From Desulfobacteraceae bacterium (GTDB taxonomy: Bacteria > Desulfobacterota > Desulfobacteria > Desulfobacterales > UBA11574): a DNA stretch of 6,875 nucleotides. Both the position numbers and the translations under genes were made by a program. The notes under the pieces are model-generated. The model searched no databases. It was not told the origin of the DNA and saw only the letters and a list, made by a program, of their open reading frames with translations. How positions within the stretch are numbered: the stretch's first letter is position 1; every line of letters starts with the position of its first letter. The stretch covers positions 1 to 6,875 of the forward strand of contig JABMQM010000487.1 of assembly GCA_013203195.1 (NCBI GenBank). The letters are read 5' to 3'. Shown here piece after piece: positions 1 through 6,211 of this stretch.

Positions 1-537
1 AGTGACCTTTGCTGTGGCGTGTCGGTAACGACGCATGAAAAAGCTGACCGTATCCGTTCCGTGGCACGGCACCTTGGAGGCAGCCTCAATGCCATGACAT
101 GCTACTTACTTGAGCGCAGCCTGAAGACCTTAGCGGTCAGAGTCGAGCGTCAGACTAAAAATGCCCGCAACATTGCTCATTTTTTAGAAGAACATCCGAC
201 TGTCAGGAGAGTGCACTATCCGGGGCTTCCGGGTTGTAAAGGCTCTATGATTGCAAAATCCCAAATGCACGGTTTCGGTGCCATGCTGTCGTTTGAACTT
301 GATGATGCTATAGTTAATGCAGCTCGCTTTGTTAAAAAATTACGTCTAATCAAACCAGCCGTGAGCTTGGGAGGTATAGAGACAACCATATGTTCTCCTG
401 CCGTAACTTCACACGCAAAGCTCTCGGCTGCTGAAAGGCAGAGAATTGGTGTAACGGATTCACTGCTGAGACTTTCTGTCGGTATCGAACAGGTGGATGA
501 CTTGCTGGAGGATATGCAAGCCGGCTTGAACGGCTAA
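1..537 (+). CDS. Trans-sulfuration PLP-dependent enzyme (Cys/Met metabolism family), C-terminal fragment cut by window edge
   Basis: The reading frame is open from base 1, so the gene starts before the window; 178 residues are visible. The family (cystathionine gamma-synthase/lyase, methionine gamma-lyase and relatives) uses pyridoxal phosphate in the cytoplasm for sulfur amino-acid metabolism. The fragment opens with S-D, matching the end of the family's K-Y-x-N-G-H-S-D stretch, so the PLP-binding lysine should lie about six residues upstream of the window. Visible family landmarks are LGGSLNAM, ERSLKTLAVRVE, VHYPGLPG, GFGAMLSFEL, SLGGIETTICSPAVTSH and LLRLSVGIEQVDDLLEDM. Arg157 of the fragment, in RLSVGIE, is the expected substrate-carboxylate contact. 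The C-terminus looks complete. The exact reaction cannot be fixed without the N-terminal half. An ATG-like start near base 19 would be artificial, because homology continues to the left of it. Confidence 0.93.
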   Translation, partial: SDLCCGVSVTTHEKADRIRSVARHLGGSLNAMTCYLLERSLKTLAVRVERQTKNARNIAHFLEEHPTVRRVHYPGLPGCKGSMIAKSQMHGFGAMLSFELDDAIVNAARFVKKLRLIKPAVSLGGIETTICSPAVTSHAKLSAAERQRIGVTDSLLRLSVGIEQVDDLLEDMQAGLNG

Positions 538-559
538 GCGGGATCGAACAGAGGTTATT

Positions 560-622
560 ATGTTGAGTTACTTGGGAAACAGATCGTCAAGATATCAAAA
601 CGCCAAAGAGGTATCGATATGA
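560..622 (+). CDS. Possible 20-residue leader ORF overlapping the hemerythrin start
   Basis: An ATG at 560 follows AGAGG (550-554) with 5 bases between. It opens a 20-codon frame (MLSYLGNRSSRYQNAKEVSI) that stops with TGA at 620-622. The stop overlaps the hemerythrin ATG (619-621) as ATGA, a geometry often seen in translational coupling. The peptide matches no family I know, and the hemerythrin has its own Shine-Dalgarno, so this may be chance. If translated, it would more likely act through coupling than as a protein. Confidence 0.3.
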   Translation: MLSYLGNRSSRYQNAKEVSI

Positions 623-1044
623 CTTATGTTGTATGGAGTGATATGTTTAGTGTAAGAAGGCCTTACATCGACAACCAGCACAAAAAACTCTTGGAGATTG
701 CTAATGATTTCCATGCTGCGCTTAAAGACAATAAAGGCAAGGAATTTCTCTTTGAGATACTCAACTCGCTCATTCACTATACTGAGGAGCATTTTCGTAA
801 TGAAGAGGAAATCATGGAAATGGCCGGATATCCAGCTGTAGATATTGAGTCCCACAAGAAAAATCATGAGCAATTGGTGCGCGATATATTCGGGTTACAT
901 CAGGGGTTCATGCATTCAGAAGAGAAGACAACCCACGAGCTGGAAATATTTCTCAATAATTGGCTAGTTCAGCACATTCTGCTTGAAGACAAAAAATACG
1001 AACCCTATTGTGAGAATCTGACTGATTACAGGCCTCGTAAGTAA
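619..1044 (+). CDS. Bacteriohemerythrin (O2-binding di-iron protein)
   Basis: This is a 141-residue single-domain protein, the usual length for bacterial hemerythrins, which bind O2 at a non-heme di-iron site in a four-helix bundle. They are proposed to carry, store or scavenge oxygen, often in microaerophiles and anaerobes. All seven expected ligands are present and correctly spaced: His21 (IDNQHKKL), His58 and Glu62 (EEHFRNEEEIM), His79 and His83 (HKKNH), His119 and Asp124 (HILLED). The N-terminal V-W-S and the aromatic residue before I-D-N-Q-H also fit. There is no signal peptide or fused sensor domain, so it should be a soluble cytoplasmic protein. The start is supported by AAAGAGGT at 605-612. 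The next gene begins 66 bases downstream in the same direction; a short hairpin (AGGGC 1070-1074 with GCCCT 1085-1089) lies between them without a T-run, so co-transcription is plausible. The function in vivo is inferred. Confidence 0.95.
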   Translation: MTYVVWSDMFSVRRPYIDNQHKKLLEIANDFHAALKDNKGKEFLFEILNSLIHYTEEHFRNEEEIMEMAGYPAVDIESHKKNHEQLVRDIFGLHQGFMHSEEKTTHELEIFLNNWLVQHILLEDKKYEPYCENLTDYRPRK

Positions 1045-1110
1045 GGCCGGCATTAAAATCTGCATCATCAGGGCAAAAGGCAAAGCCCTACCAAATTAAG
1101 AGGCCATATC

Positions 1111-1653
1111 ATGGGTATAGTTTCAGTAAGTCCCCAAAAGAACCGCATTCATATCAAATTCTTGGATATGAGTAGAAAAGAGCTTGAATTAACCGTAATG
1201 AAAATTGAAGTGGCGGCATTAGAGTTGAATCCTAATTTTACCTGTTTGATCGATTTCAGACTTGCCGGCTCTCTTTTAATGGAAAACAAAGATTTGCTCG
1301 ATAGGGGTCAAAAGGCATTAATGGAAATAGGAATAGGTAAAGCAGTTCCGCTGGTAACACAACAACAGATTGAAAGCCCTGAATTCCAAATCTTAGATAT
1401 TGTGCGTAGCGGGTATGAAATTGAATACGCTACTAGTACGAAGAGTGCAAAGAGAATCCTCGATAATTATACAAGAGAAATTGAGCAGCTAAGTAAGCAG
1501 TCTGGGCGAGGTAACTCTTTGTTTAGAATCATAGATAGAAACGGTTGGGAGGATGAACATAATTTTGCGGACTATAAACATGCTATAAAACGGTTAAAAA
1601 AAGTTCGTCAATCCGGTCGAAGGGATGCCATAATTATAAATGTTAAGATGTAA
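1111..1653 (+). CDS. Uncharacterised protein, possibly SpoIIAA/STAS-like
   Basis: This 180-residue protein has AAGAGG at 1098-1103, seven bases before the ATG. I do not recognise a firm family. The first ~120 residues read as alternating strands and helices. The stretch LELNPNFTCLIDFRLAG (about residues 38-54), followed by an amphipathic helix and a hydrophobic strand near GKAVPLV, resembles the SpoIIAA-like/STAS fold, in which a helix precedes 'PGF-x-hydrophobic-x-D'. The last ~55 residues are basic (YKHAIKRLKKVRQSGRRD), ending in a short hydrophobic strand (AIIINV). There is no signal peptide, transmembrane segment or catalytic motif, so a cytoplasmic regulatory or scaffold role is possible. 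It follows the hemerythrin gene by 66 bases and may share its transcript. The reading frame is convincing; the fold call is tentative. Confidence 0.8.
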   Translation: MGIVSVSPQKNRIHIKFLDMSRKELELTVMKIEVAALELNPNFTCLIDFRLAGSLLMENKDLLDRGQKALMEIGIGKAVPLVTQQQIESPEFQILDIVRSGYEIEYATSTKSAKRILDNYTREIEQLSKQSGRGNSLFRIIDRNGWEDEHNFADYKHAIKRLKKVRQSGRRDAIIINVKM

Positions 1654-1694
1654 TCATCCATTCCGCTCATAGGTCAGACTAATAAAAAAAATAG

Positions 1695-1723
1695 TTGACA
1701 AAGGGCTTTTTATGATTTAGTTA
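1695..1723 (+). promoter_or_regulatory. Weak candidate sigma-70 promoter upstream of the Cys-Gly mini-gene
   Basis: A perfect TTGACA lies at 1695-1700. The -10 region is poor: TTTAGT (1716-1721, 15-base spacer) or TAGTTA (1718-1723, 17-base spacer). The surroundings are very AT-rich and sit just after the stop of the preceding gene. If real, it would give a 5' leader of roughly 190-200 bases before the GTG at 1926. Confidence 0.2.
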
Positions 1724-1761
1724 TTAAGCATAAGCTAAAATACTAAATCAGATTGAGGGTT

Positions 1762-1800
1762 ATGGGTTTGAGTGTGACGAGATGTTTAGATTCTAATTGA
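1762..1800 (+). other. 12-codon mini-ORF in the leader, followed by a T8 run
   Basis: An ATG at 1762 is preceded by GAGGG (1754-1758) and encodes MGLSVTRCLDSN, stopping with TGA at 1798-1800. Just past the stop, a very weak stem (TT..GCC against GGCAA, ending near 1820) precedes eight Ts at 1821-1828. The order mini-ORF, stem, T-run recalls attenuators. However, the stem is only about five pairs with a bulge, so this is noted as a possibility and not a call. Confidence 0.15.
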
Positions 1801-1909
1801 GCCCAGGTAAGCGGAGGCAATTTTTTTTGTATTCAAATTAAAGTAACTGCTTAAATACCTAATTGGATTTCATCCGCAACTAGTCTTTTAGCGAGTAAAC
1901 CAAAACCAG

Positions 1910-1921
1910 AAAGGAGGTGAT
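1910..1921 (+). promoter_or_regulatory. Unusually strong Shine-Dalgarno (12-base match)
   Basis: AAAGGAGGTGAT is complementary over 12 bases to the conserved 3' tail of bacterial 16S rRNA. The GGAGG core ends 8 bases before the GTG at 1926. A TAA sits in frame directly before that GTG (1923-1925), so GTG is the only possible start for the frame. This site is the main evidence that the tiny gene is real. Confidence 0.85.
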
Positions 1922-1925
1922 ATAA

Positions 1926-2039
1926 GTGGCTGACAAAAAAAGTGATTGTGGCTGTGGGTGCATTGGGATCAAAGAGAGTCCCACCCAGGCAACAAAAGAG
2001 GAAAAAAAGGGCGAAAAGAAAGTCAAGAAATCTAATTAA
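1926..2039 (+). CDS. 37-residue Lys-rich protein with Cys-Gly-Cys-Gly-Cys motif
   Basis: This small GTG-initiated gene encodes 37 residues. Cys8, Cys10 and Cys12 alternate with glycine (DCGCGCIGI), and a highly charged tail follows in which 10 of the protein's 37 residues are lysine (KEEKKGEKKVKK). There is no signal peptide or membrane segment. Closely spaced cysteines suggest metal or Fe-S binding, thiol chemistry or redox sensing, while the tail suggests an unstructured, possibly nucleic-acid- or membrane-surface-binding segment; both are inference. The exceptional Shine-Dalgarno and the terminator about 55 bases downstream indicate a discrete, potentially highly expressed unit. It could also be the core peptide of a modified peptide system, but no modifying enzyme is nearby. 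I recognise no named family. Confidence 0.75.
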   Translation: MADKKSDCGCGCIGIKESPTQATKEEKKGEKKVKKSN

Positions 2040-2046
2040 ACCTAAC

Positions 2047-2068
2047 CCGTATTTCTCAAGAAATACGG
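2047..2068. other. Perfect 10-bp inverted repeat (hairpin) after the mini-gene
   Basis: CCGTATTTCT (2047-2056) and AGAAATACGG (2059-2068) are exact reverse complements separated by two bases. It begins 8 bases after the stop at 2039. There is no T-run behind it, so it is more likely an mRNA 3'-end stabilising structure or a protein-binding palindrome than a terminator. Confidence 0.6.
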
Positions 2069-2087
2069 ACTAAGAGGCTGACCTGCG

Positions 2088-2128
2088 TCAAGGGGGCGAG
2101 AGTGCAAACAACGCTCTCGCCCTTTTGA
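2088..2128 (+). terminator. Rho-independent terminator for the Cys-Gly mini-gene
   Basis: GGGCGAGAG (2094-2102) pairs with CTCTCGCCC (2114-2122), extended inward by T-G and G-C pairs around the loop caaacaa, and outward by wobble and A-T pairs to about 17 pairs in total. TTTT follows at 2123-2126. It lies between the mini-gene and the converging MshEN-like gene. It may also act on the minus strand, but there the tail is only a short CCCCTTGA, so + is the better supported direction. Confidence 0.75.
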
Positions 2129-2138
2129 TGGGCACTAG

Positions 2139-2360
2139 CTACAATTTAATTGCTTCTTCCATTGCTTCAAGTACTTCACTAATTTGCTCGGCTGTTATAC
2201 TCCCTTCATCCAGCAAAATTTCACCAAGCAGGCGGTGCCCAACAGGTTCGAGATCTTCAATGATCTGTAACTTCATGGCATCAAATAACTGTTCGGACGT
2301 GATAAATCCTTTTTCAACCGCTGTGACGCCAAAGCGTTTGTCGAGTTTTTCTACCGGCAT
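2139..2360 (-). CDS. Stand-alone MshEN/GspE-N-type mini-protein (possible c-di-GMP receptor module)
   Basis: This 73-residue protein is preceded on its strand by AAGGAGA (complement of 2367-2373), about seven bases before the ATG. Residues 9-32 (R9-F10-G11 ... E16-K17-G18-F19-I20 ... L25 ... Q32) fit the first 24-residue MshEN motif, R-L-G-x2-hydrophobic-hydrophobic-x2-G-hydrophobic-hydrophobic-x4-L-x3-hydrophobic-x2-Q. Residues 43-66 hold a second, looser copy (HRLLGEILLDEGSITAEQI). In type II secretion and MSHA pilus ATPases such paired motifs bind cyclic di-GMP. Here the second copy has an extra residue between Arg and Leu-Gly, and the linker is longer than usual, so ligand binding is uncertain. 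There is no ATPase part: the gene ends just after the second motif. It converges on the upstream mini-gene and is likely monocistronic. The role is unknown; an adaptor or c-di-GMP sink is inference. Confidence 0.8.
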   Translation of the reverse strand: MPVEKLDKRFGVTAVEKGFITSEQLFDAMKLQIIEDLEPVGHRLLGEILLDEGSITAEQISEVLEAMEEAIKL

Positions 2361-2481
2361 TTTATTTCTCCTTTTGGGTCAGTTGCGATGGTAATTTTCG
2401 ATCAGCACGCACTGTCGGGAATGAGTGTAAATTGCAACAAAAAATAACCGAATAAATACATTGATATACATACACAATTAA

Positions 2482-2841
2482 TTGAAAATTATCAATAATG
2501 ATTTTAACTTGACCATTGCCATATCAGGGGGTGGAAGAATTGCAGCAGCAGATTATTTAGATCTTGCCAAGAAGTTAGGGGCACAGCTTACGTTCGAAAA
2601 GCCTTTTGTGAAGGAAGAGTTATTAAAGGGGATCAGGAACTTTTTGGGTGAATTTCTGCAAGCCCTTTCTTGTTCAAGATGTTGTGTCTTCAGGAAATGT
2701 TCTATTAATTTTTTTTATCCGATATTCATGCCATATAGGCTCCATAACCCCCCATTAAATCTTACCTTTCATCAATTCAACTTGTTACTACATTTCCGAT
2801 ACGTTAAGCGTAAAAAGTGCCCATCTATGTTTAGGTTTTAG
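2482..2841 (+). pseudogene. Remnant of a response-regulator receiver domain (C-terminal half only)
   Basis: The frame opens only at a TTG with no Shine-Dalgarno. About residues 10-57 (2509-2652) match the second half of a receiver domain. AISGGGRI carries the conserved Ser/Thr position (Ser15) after a hydrophobic strand; DYLDLAKKLGAQLTFEKPF carries the conserved Lys40-Pro41; ELLKGIRNFLGE forms the last helix. The first half, with the acidic pair and the phospho-accepting Asp, is absent; an in-frame TAA immediately precedes the TTG. After about residue 57 the translation loses receiver character and turns into a Cys/Phe-rich tail (LQALSCSRCC ...), as expected for read-through into non-coding sequence. 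It is therefore not a working regulator. Bounds follow the open frame; the true homologous part is about 2500-2655. Confidence 0.65.
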
Positions 2842-2998
2842 TCGCCAAGCGTCAACAACGTGACAAATGTCCCGTATTTCCCATGTTTAGGCGATTGGCT
2901 ACATAAAGCCCTAATCAATTGAAATGTTAAAGAATTGGCTGATTTTGAATTGCGGCATGAATCTTGCAATTATCAAAAACGGAAGGAATCGGTATATC

Positions 2999-5900
2999 AT
3001 GAAAAAATTCGATGAGGTTCGGCGCGTTTGTCCTGGTGTTGTGAAGTTGGATCGATGGATACTTGTAGTGGCCATGTTCGCATTGCTGACGGGAGTCCAA
3101 TCATGTGCGGAACGGAAGATGACTCTCAAGGAGGCGAAACAATTTGCCGTTACCCTGGAAAAAAGAACATTTGAGCCCCCGCCCCGGCGCATCGATGATG
3201 TCCTTGCATTGCTCGATCAACCGATTCCACTGGAACCGGAGACACTGAGGAAGGCGAAAGAGGCGGCGGATCAGGACTGCTCGGCTCGAACAACGGATTC
3301 AGACCGCTGCGCCTGTTATTTCAAACGGGGTGTGGCCCGGTATTATCTCGGAAAAACCACCCGCGCCCAAGCGGACATTCGTAAAGGATTGGACCTGTTC
3401 AACCAGGGGGCAGCGATTGATTCTTCCAAAATCACGGCCGCCTATTTGTTGACCGAAGCCGGGAAAATCGAAGCGGAAAACGGCAATTTTTTGAACGGCA
3501 TCCGATTTATTGAGCAGGGCAATGCCCTGGATGAAAATAAGCGGATTACCGGGCAGATATTTCTGGCCGAAATTTATTCCATGATGGGCAATTATGAGGC
3601 TGCTAAAACCCAACTCAATGGTGCCATTCAGCGCTGTAACGTGCTCATCGAATATTATATCGCACCGCAGCTGGGCAATATGCTCCGGGATACGTCCATT
3701 GCGAAGAGACTGGAAAATCAGGGAAAGTACGCAGAGGCGGAGAACTATCGACGAAAGGCCATGGCCATGCGATGGCGGTGGCTCAAACCATTTGCCGGCG
3801 GATATAGACAAAAGTTTTTCAGGATGGAAGCATCCCCAGGCAAGGCGATAGAGTTCGGCATGTATCTGGCCAACAACCTGGCCAAGCAGGGAAAGCTCAT
3901 CGAAGCTGAACAGGTGGCTCGGGAAACACTCAAAGAAAGCATCGCAATTTGCGGGAAGGAATCCGGCTACACCGGCAAGGTAGTGGGGCAGCTGGCCGGC
4001 ATCAAACTGTCCCAAGGCAATCTGACGGATGCAAAAAAACTGGCCCATGCACTGATTCGAGTGTACGAGCGCATCGGGATTTCCTCCAACTCCAGGCTCT
4101 GGGGAGAGGCCCGAACCCTGATAGGCGACATCCTGGTGGCCCGACTCGAATTCAACGAAGCGGTCGATGCCTATGCGGTTGCGGAGCAGATGCTCGCAGG
4201 CAACCAATATTATCAGGCCAAGGTGCTCAACCGGAATCGGAATCGAATCCTGGCGCTGCTCAAAACCGGTCACATCGAGGCAGCGTCGGAAATCGTTGCT
4301 TCCCTGTATAGATCCGAAAAGGAATTTTTGGGGGAAAACAACTACCATACGGCGGAAGCCTTGGCTCTCAGAGCCATGCTGTCTGCCGCCCGAGGTGATG
4401 ATCACTCGATGTTTGAGGATTTCTCAACGGCCATGCCGGTGTTGTTTCACGATGACTTTGAGATGGGACTCGATTATCTCGCCAAGCAGCGTCGAACCAT
4501 ACTGGCCCAGGCTTATATCGAACTGCTCAAGGATCTGCACGCAGACAACCGGGATACGGCCCTGGGTGTCAACGGATCGGATGTAGCCTTTCAACTGGTA
4601 CAGAATCTAGGAAAAGGAGCGATGACCGGAGCCGCCAACGCGGCCATGGCACGGGCGGCAGCGGCCCATGATCCGGCGCTGTACGAACTGGTGCGAAAAG
4701 AACAGGATCTAGATATTCAGCTCAATACCACTCAGGCGGCGCTCGCCGATGCCATTGCCGTTCAGGAAAGCCCCAATCGGTTGCAGATCATCGAATCCCG
4801 CAGGGCGGAACTGGAAACAGCCCGGCAAGCAAAGGCAGTCCTTTTGGATGAGATCATGGTGCAATTTCCTAAGTATACGAATTTTATCCGGCCTAAATCC
4901 GTGGGGGTAAAGGATGCGCAGCAACTACTTCAGCCCGAAGAGTCACTGCTCATTGTTTTTCCCATGGCCAACAGGACCTATGTATGGGCCATACCCTATC
5001 AAGGGGCGATACGGTTTCATTCGTTGAAAATCACTCAGACGAATCTGGAGCATCTGGTTTCCGGGCTTCGCAAGGCTCTCACTCCACAGGTGGATACCTT
5101 AGGCGATATCCCGGCGTTTGATGTTCTGGCCGCCTATGAACTCTACCAGGAGATGCTCGCACCCGTGGCCGACGCCTGGGCCGGAGCAAAAGATCTGATC
5201 GTCATTGCATCGGGTTCCTTGGGGCAACTTCCCTTTTCCCTGCTGCCGACCTCGGCACCGGAAATCGGACCCGAAACGGAAGTGCTCTTTTCCCGATATC
5301 GCAACATTTCCTGGCTCATCCGAGAAGTCTCCCTTGCACGCATGCCGAGTGTTTCCAATTTTATTGCGGCCCGGCAAATGCAGTCGAAAAAGATCGCTGA
5401 AAGGATGTTTGCGGGCTTTGGCGACCCGGTATTCAACCCCGATCAGATTGCGGCAGCAGCACCAGCAGGTGAAGCGACATGGATGGCCGGTCGAGGCAGC
5501 GGAATACGCTTGCGCGGTATGCGAACCAGCAGCCAGGGGGATCTGGACAACGCCGGAACTTCTTCAATTGGTTTGTCCTGCCTGAATCGGTTGCCGGACA
5601 CGGCCGAAGAAATCAACGCCATTGCCCGGATTCTAAATGCGGATTTGGACAGCGATGTCTTTTTGGGCAAAGCCGCATCCGAACATCGGGTGAAAACCAT
5701 GAACTTAGCCGACCGGCGCATCATTGTCTTTGCTTCCCATGGGTTGCTGCCCGGGGATTTGGACGGCTTGTACGAGCCGGCCATCGCCCTGTCGTCACCA
5801 TTGGTTACCGGCGAAAAGGAAGACGGGCTGCTGACCATGAGCGAGGTGTTGAAACTCAAGCTCAATGCCGACTGGATCGTGTTGTCGGCATGCAATACCG

Positions 5901-6211
5901 GTGCGGGCAAAGGAGCCGGTGCCGAAGCAATGTCCGGCCTGGGACGCGCCTTTATCTATGCGGGTTCCCGGGCGCTGCTGGTCAGCATGTGGCCCGTGGA
6001 GACCACATCGGCCAAACAATTGACCACCGGTTTGTTTCAATACCAAAAGACACATACTTCCCTGTCGCGAGCACGGGCGCTACAACATATCATGCTGGAT
6101 CTCATTGACAACCATCACGTCAAAGACCCGTCATCGGGCCAAATCATGTCCAGCTACGCCCACCCCTTGTTCTGGGCACCCTTTATTGTTTTCGGCGATG
6201 GTGGAAAATAG
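2999..6211 (+). CDS. TPR-repeat CHAT-domain (caspase-like) protease, putative lipoprotein
   Basis: This is a 1070-residue protein. The ATG at 2999 is preferred because GGAAGGA (2981-2987) precedes it and a signal-like N-terminus follows; ATGs at 2924 and 2957 lack ribosome sites, and GTG 3041 would give a more compact signal. Residues ~20-35 are hydrophobic (WILVVAMFALLTG), followed by V-Q-S-Cys36, a non-canonical lipobox. Residues ~104-490 are helical TPR-like repeats (for example GVARYYLGK, YSMMGNYEAA, NLAKQGKLIEAEQVA). Residues ~560-620 look coiled-coil. The CHAT domain spans ~640-1070, with catalytic His914 (VFASHGLL), Cys965 (VLSACNTGAG), the family's GLGRAFIYAGSRALLVSMWPVE segment and the terminal HPLFWAPFIVFGD. 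CHAT proteins are caspase-fold cysteine peptidases; relatives act in bacterial cell-death and CRISPR-linked cleavage. If Cys36 is lipidated, the peptidase would face the periplasm, or the surface if exported. G+C is clearly higher than in the upstream genes. Substrate unknown. Confidence 0.93.
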   Translation: MKKFDEVRRVCPGVVKLDRWILVVAMFALLTGVQSCAERKMTLKEAKQFAVTLEKRTFEPPPRRIDDVLALLDQPIPLEPETLRKAKEAADQDCSARTTDSDRCACYFKRGVARYYLGKTTRAQADIRKGLDLFNQGAAIDSSKITAAYLLTEAGKIEAENGNFLNGIRFIEQGNALDENKRITGQIFLAEIYSMMGNYEAAKTQLNGAIQRCNVLIEYYIAPQLGNMLRDTSIAKRLENQGKYAEAENYRRKAMAMRWRWLKPFAGGYRQKFFRMEASPGKAIEFGMYLANNLAKQGKLIEAEQVARETLKESIAICGKESGYTGKVVGQLAGIKLSQGNLTDAKKLAHALIRVYERIGISSNSRLWGEARTLIGDILVARLEFNEAVDAYAVAEQMLAGNQYYQAKVLNRNRNRILALLKTGHIEAASEIVASLYRSEKEFLGENNYHTAEALALRAMLSAARGDDHSMFEDFSTAMPVLFHDDFEMGLDYLAKQRRTILAQAYIELLKDLHADNRDTALGVNGSDVAFQLVQNLGKGAMTGAANAAMARAAAAHDPALYELVRKEQDLDIQLNTTQAALADAIAVQESPNRLQIIESRRAELETARQAKAVLLDEIMVQFPKYTNFIRPKSVGVKDAQQLLQPEESLLIVFPMANRTYVWAIPYQGAIRFHSLKITQTNLEHLVSGLRKALTPQVDTLGDIPAFDVLAAYELYQEMLAPVADAWAGAKDLIVIASGSLGQLPFSLLPTSAPEIGPETEVLFSRYRNISWLIREVSLARMPSVSNFIAARQMQSKKIAERMFAGFGDPVFNPDQIAAAAPAGEATWMAGRGSGIRLRGMRTSSQGDLDNAGTSSIGLSCLNRLPDTAEEINAIARILNADLDSDVFLGKAASEHRVKTMNLADRRIIVFASHGLLPGDLDGLYEPAIALSSPLVTGEKEDGLLTMSEVLKLKLNADWIVLSACNTGAGKGAGAEAMSGLGRAFIYAGSRALLVSMWPVETTSAKQLTTGLFQYQKTHTSLSRARALQHIMLDLIDNHHVKDPSSGQIMSSYAHPLFWAPFIVFGDGGK

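Noticed and set aside
595..873. Minus-strand 92-codon frame over the hemerythrin gene
   Set aside because: The plus strand encodes a complete hemerythrin with all seven metal ligands there. The antisense product is a hydrophobic shadow.
2125..2394. Plus-strand 89-codon Ser-rich frame
   Set aside because: It is antisense to the MshEN-like gene, begins inside the terminator tail and has no ribosome site.
2934..2954. Possible sigma-54 promoter (TTGGC ... TTGC)
   Set aside because: The GG and GC elements are about three bases too far apart for a -24/-12 promoter.
2924..2998. Earlier start (ATG 2924 or 2957) for the CHAT protein
   Set aside because: Neither ATG has a Shine-Dalgarno, and the extra residues would place a long odd extension before the signal-like segment.
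3299..4405. 368-codon minus-strand frame inside the CHAT gene
   Set aside because: It lies wholly antisense to convincing TPR coding sequence. Its translation has no domain features, so it is a shadow produced by G+C-biased codons.
5443..5910. Other antisense and alternate-frame ORFs over the CHAT domain (for example 5443-5910 minus, 5479-6108 plus)
   Set aside because: They overlap the intact His914/Cys965 catalytic region, which explains the sequence fully, and their translations show no family motifs.
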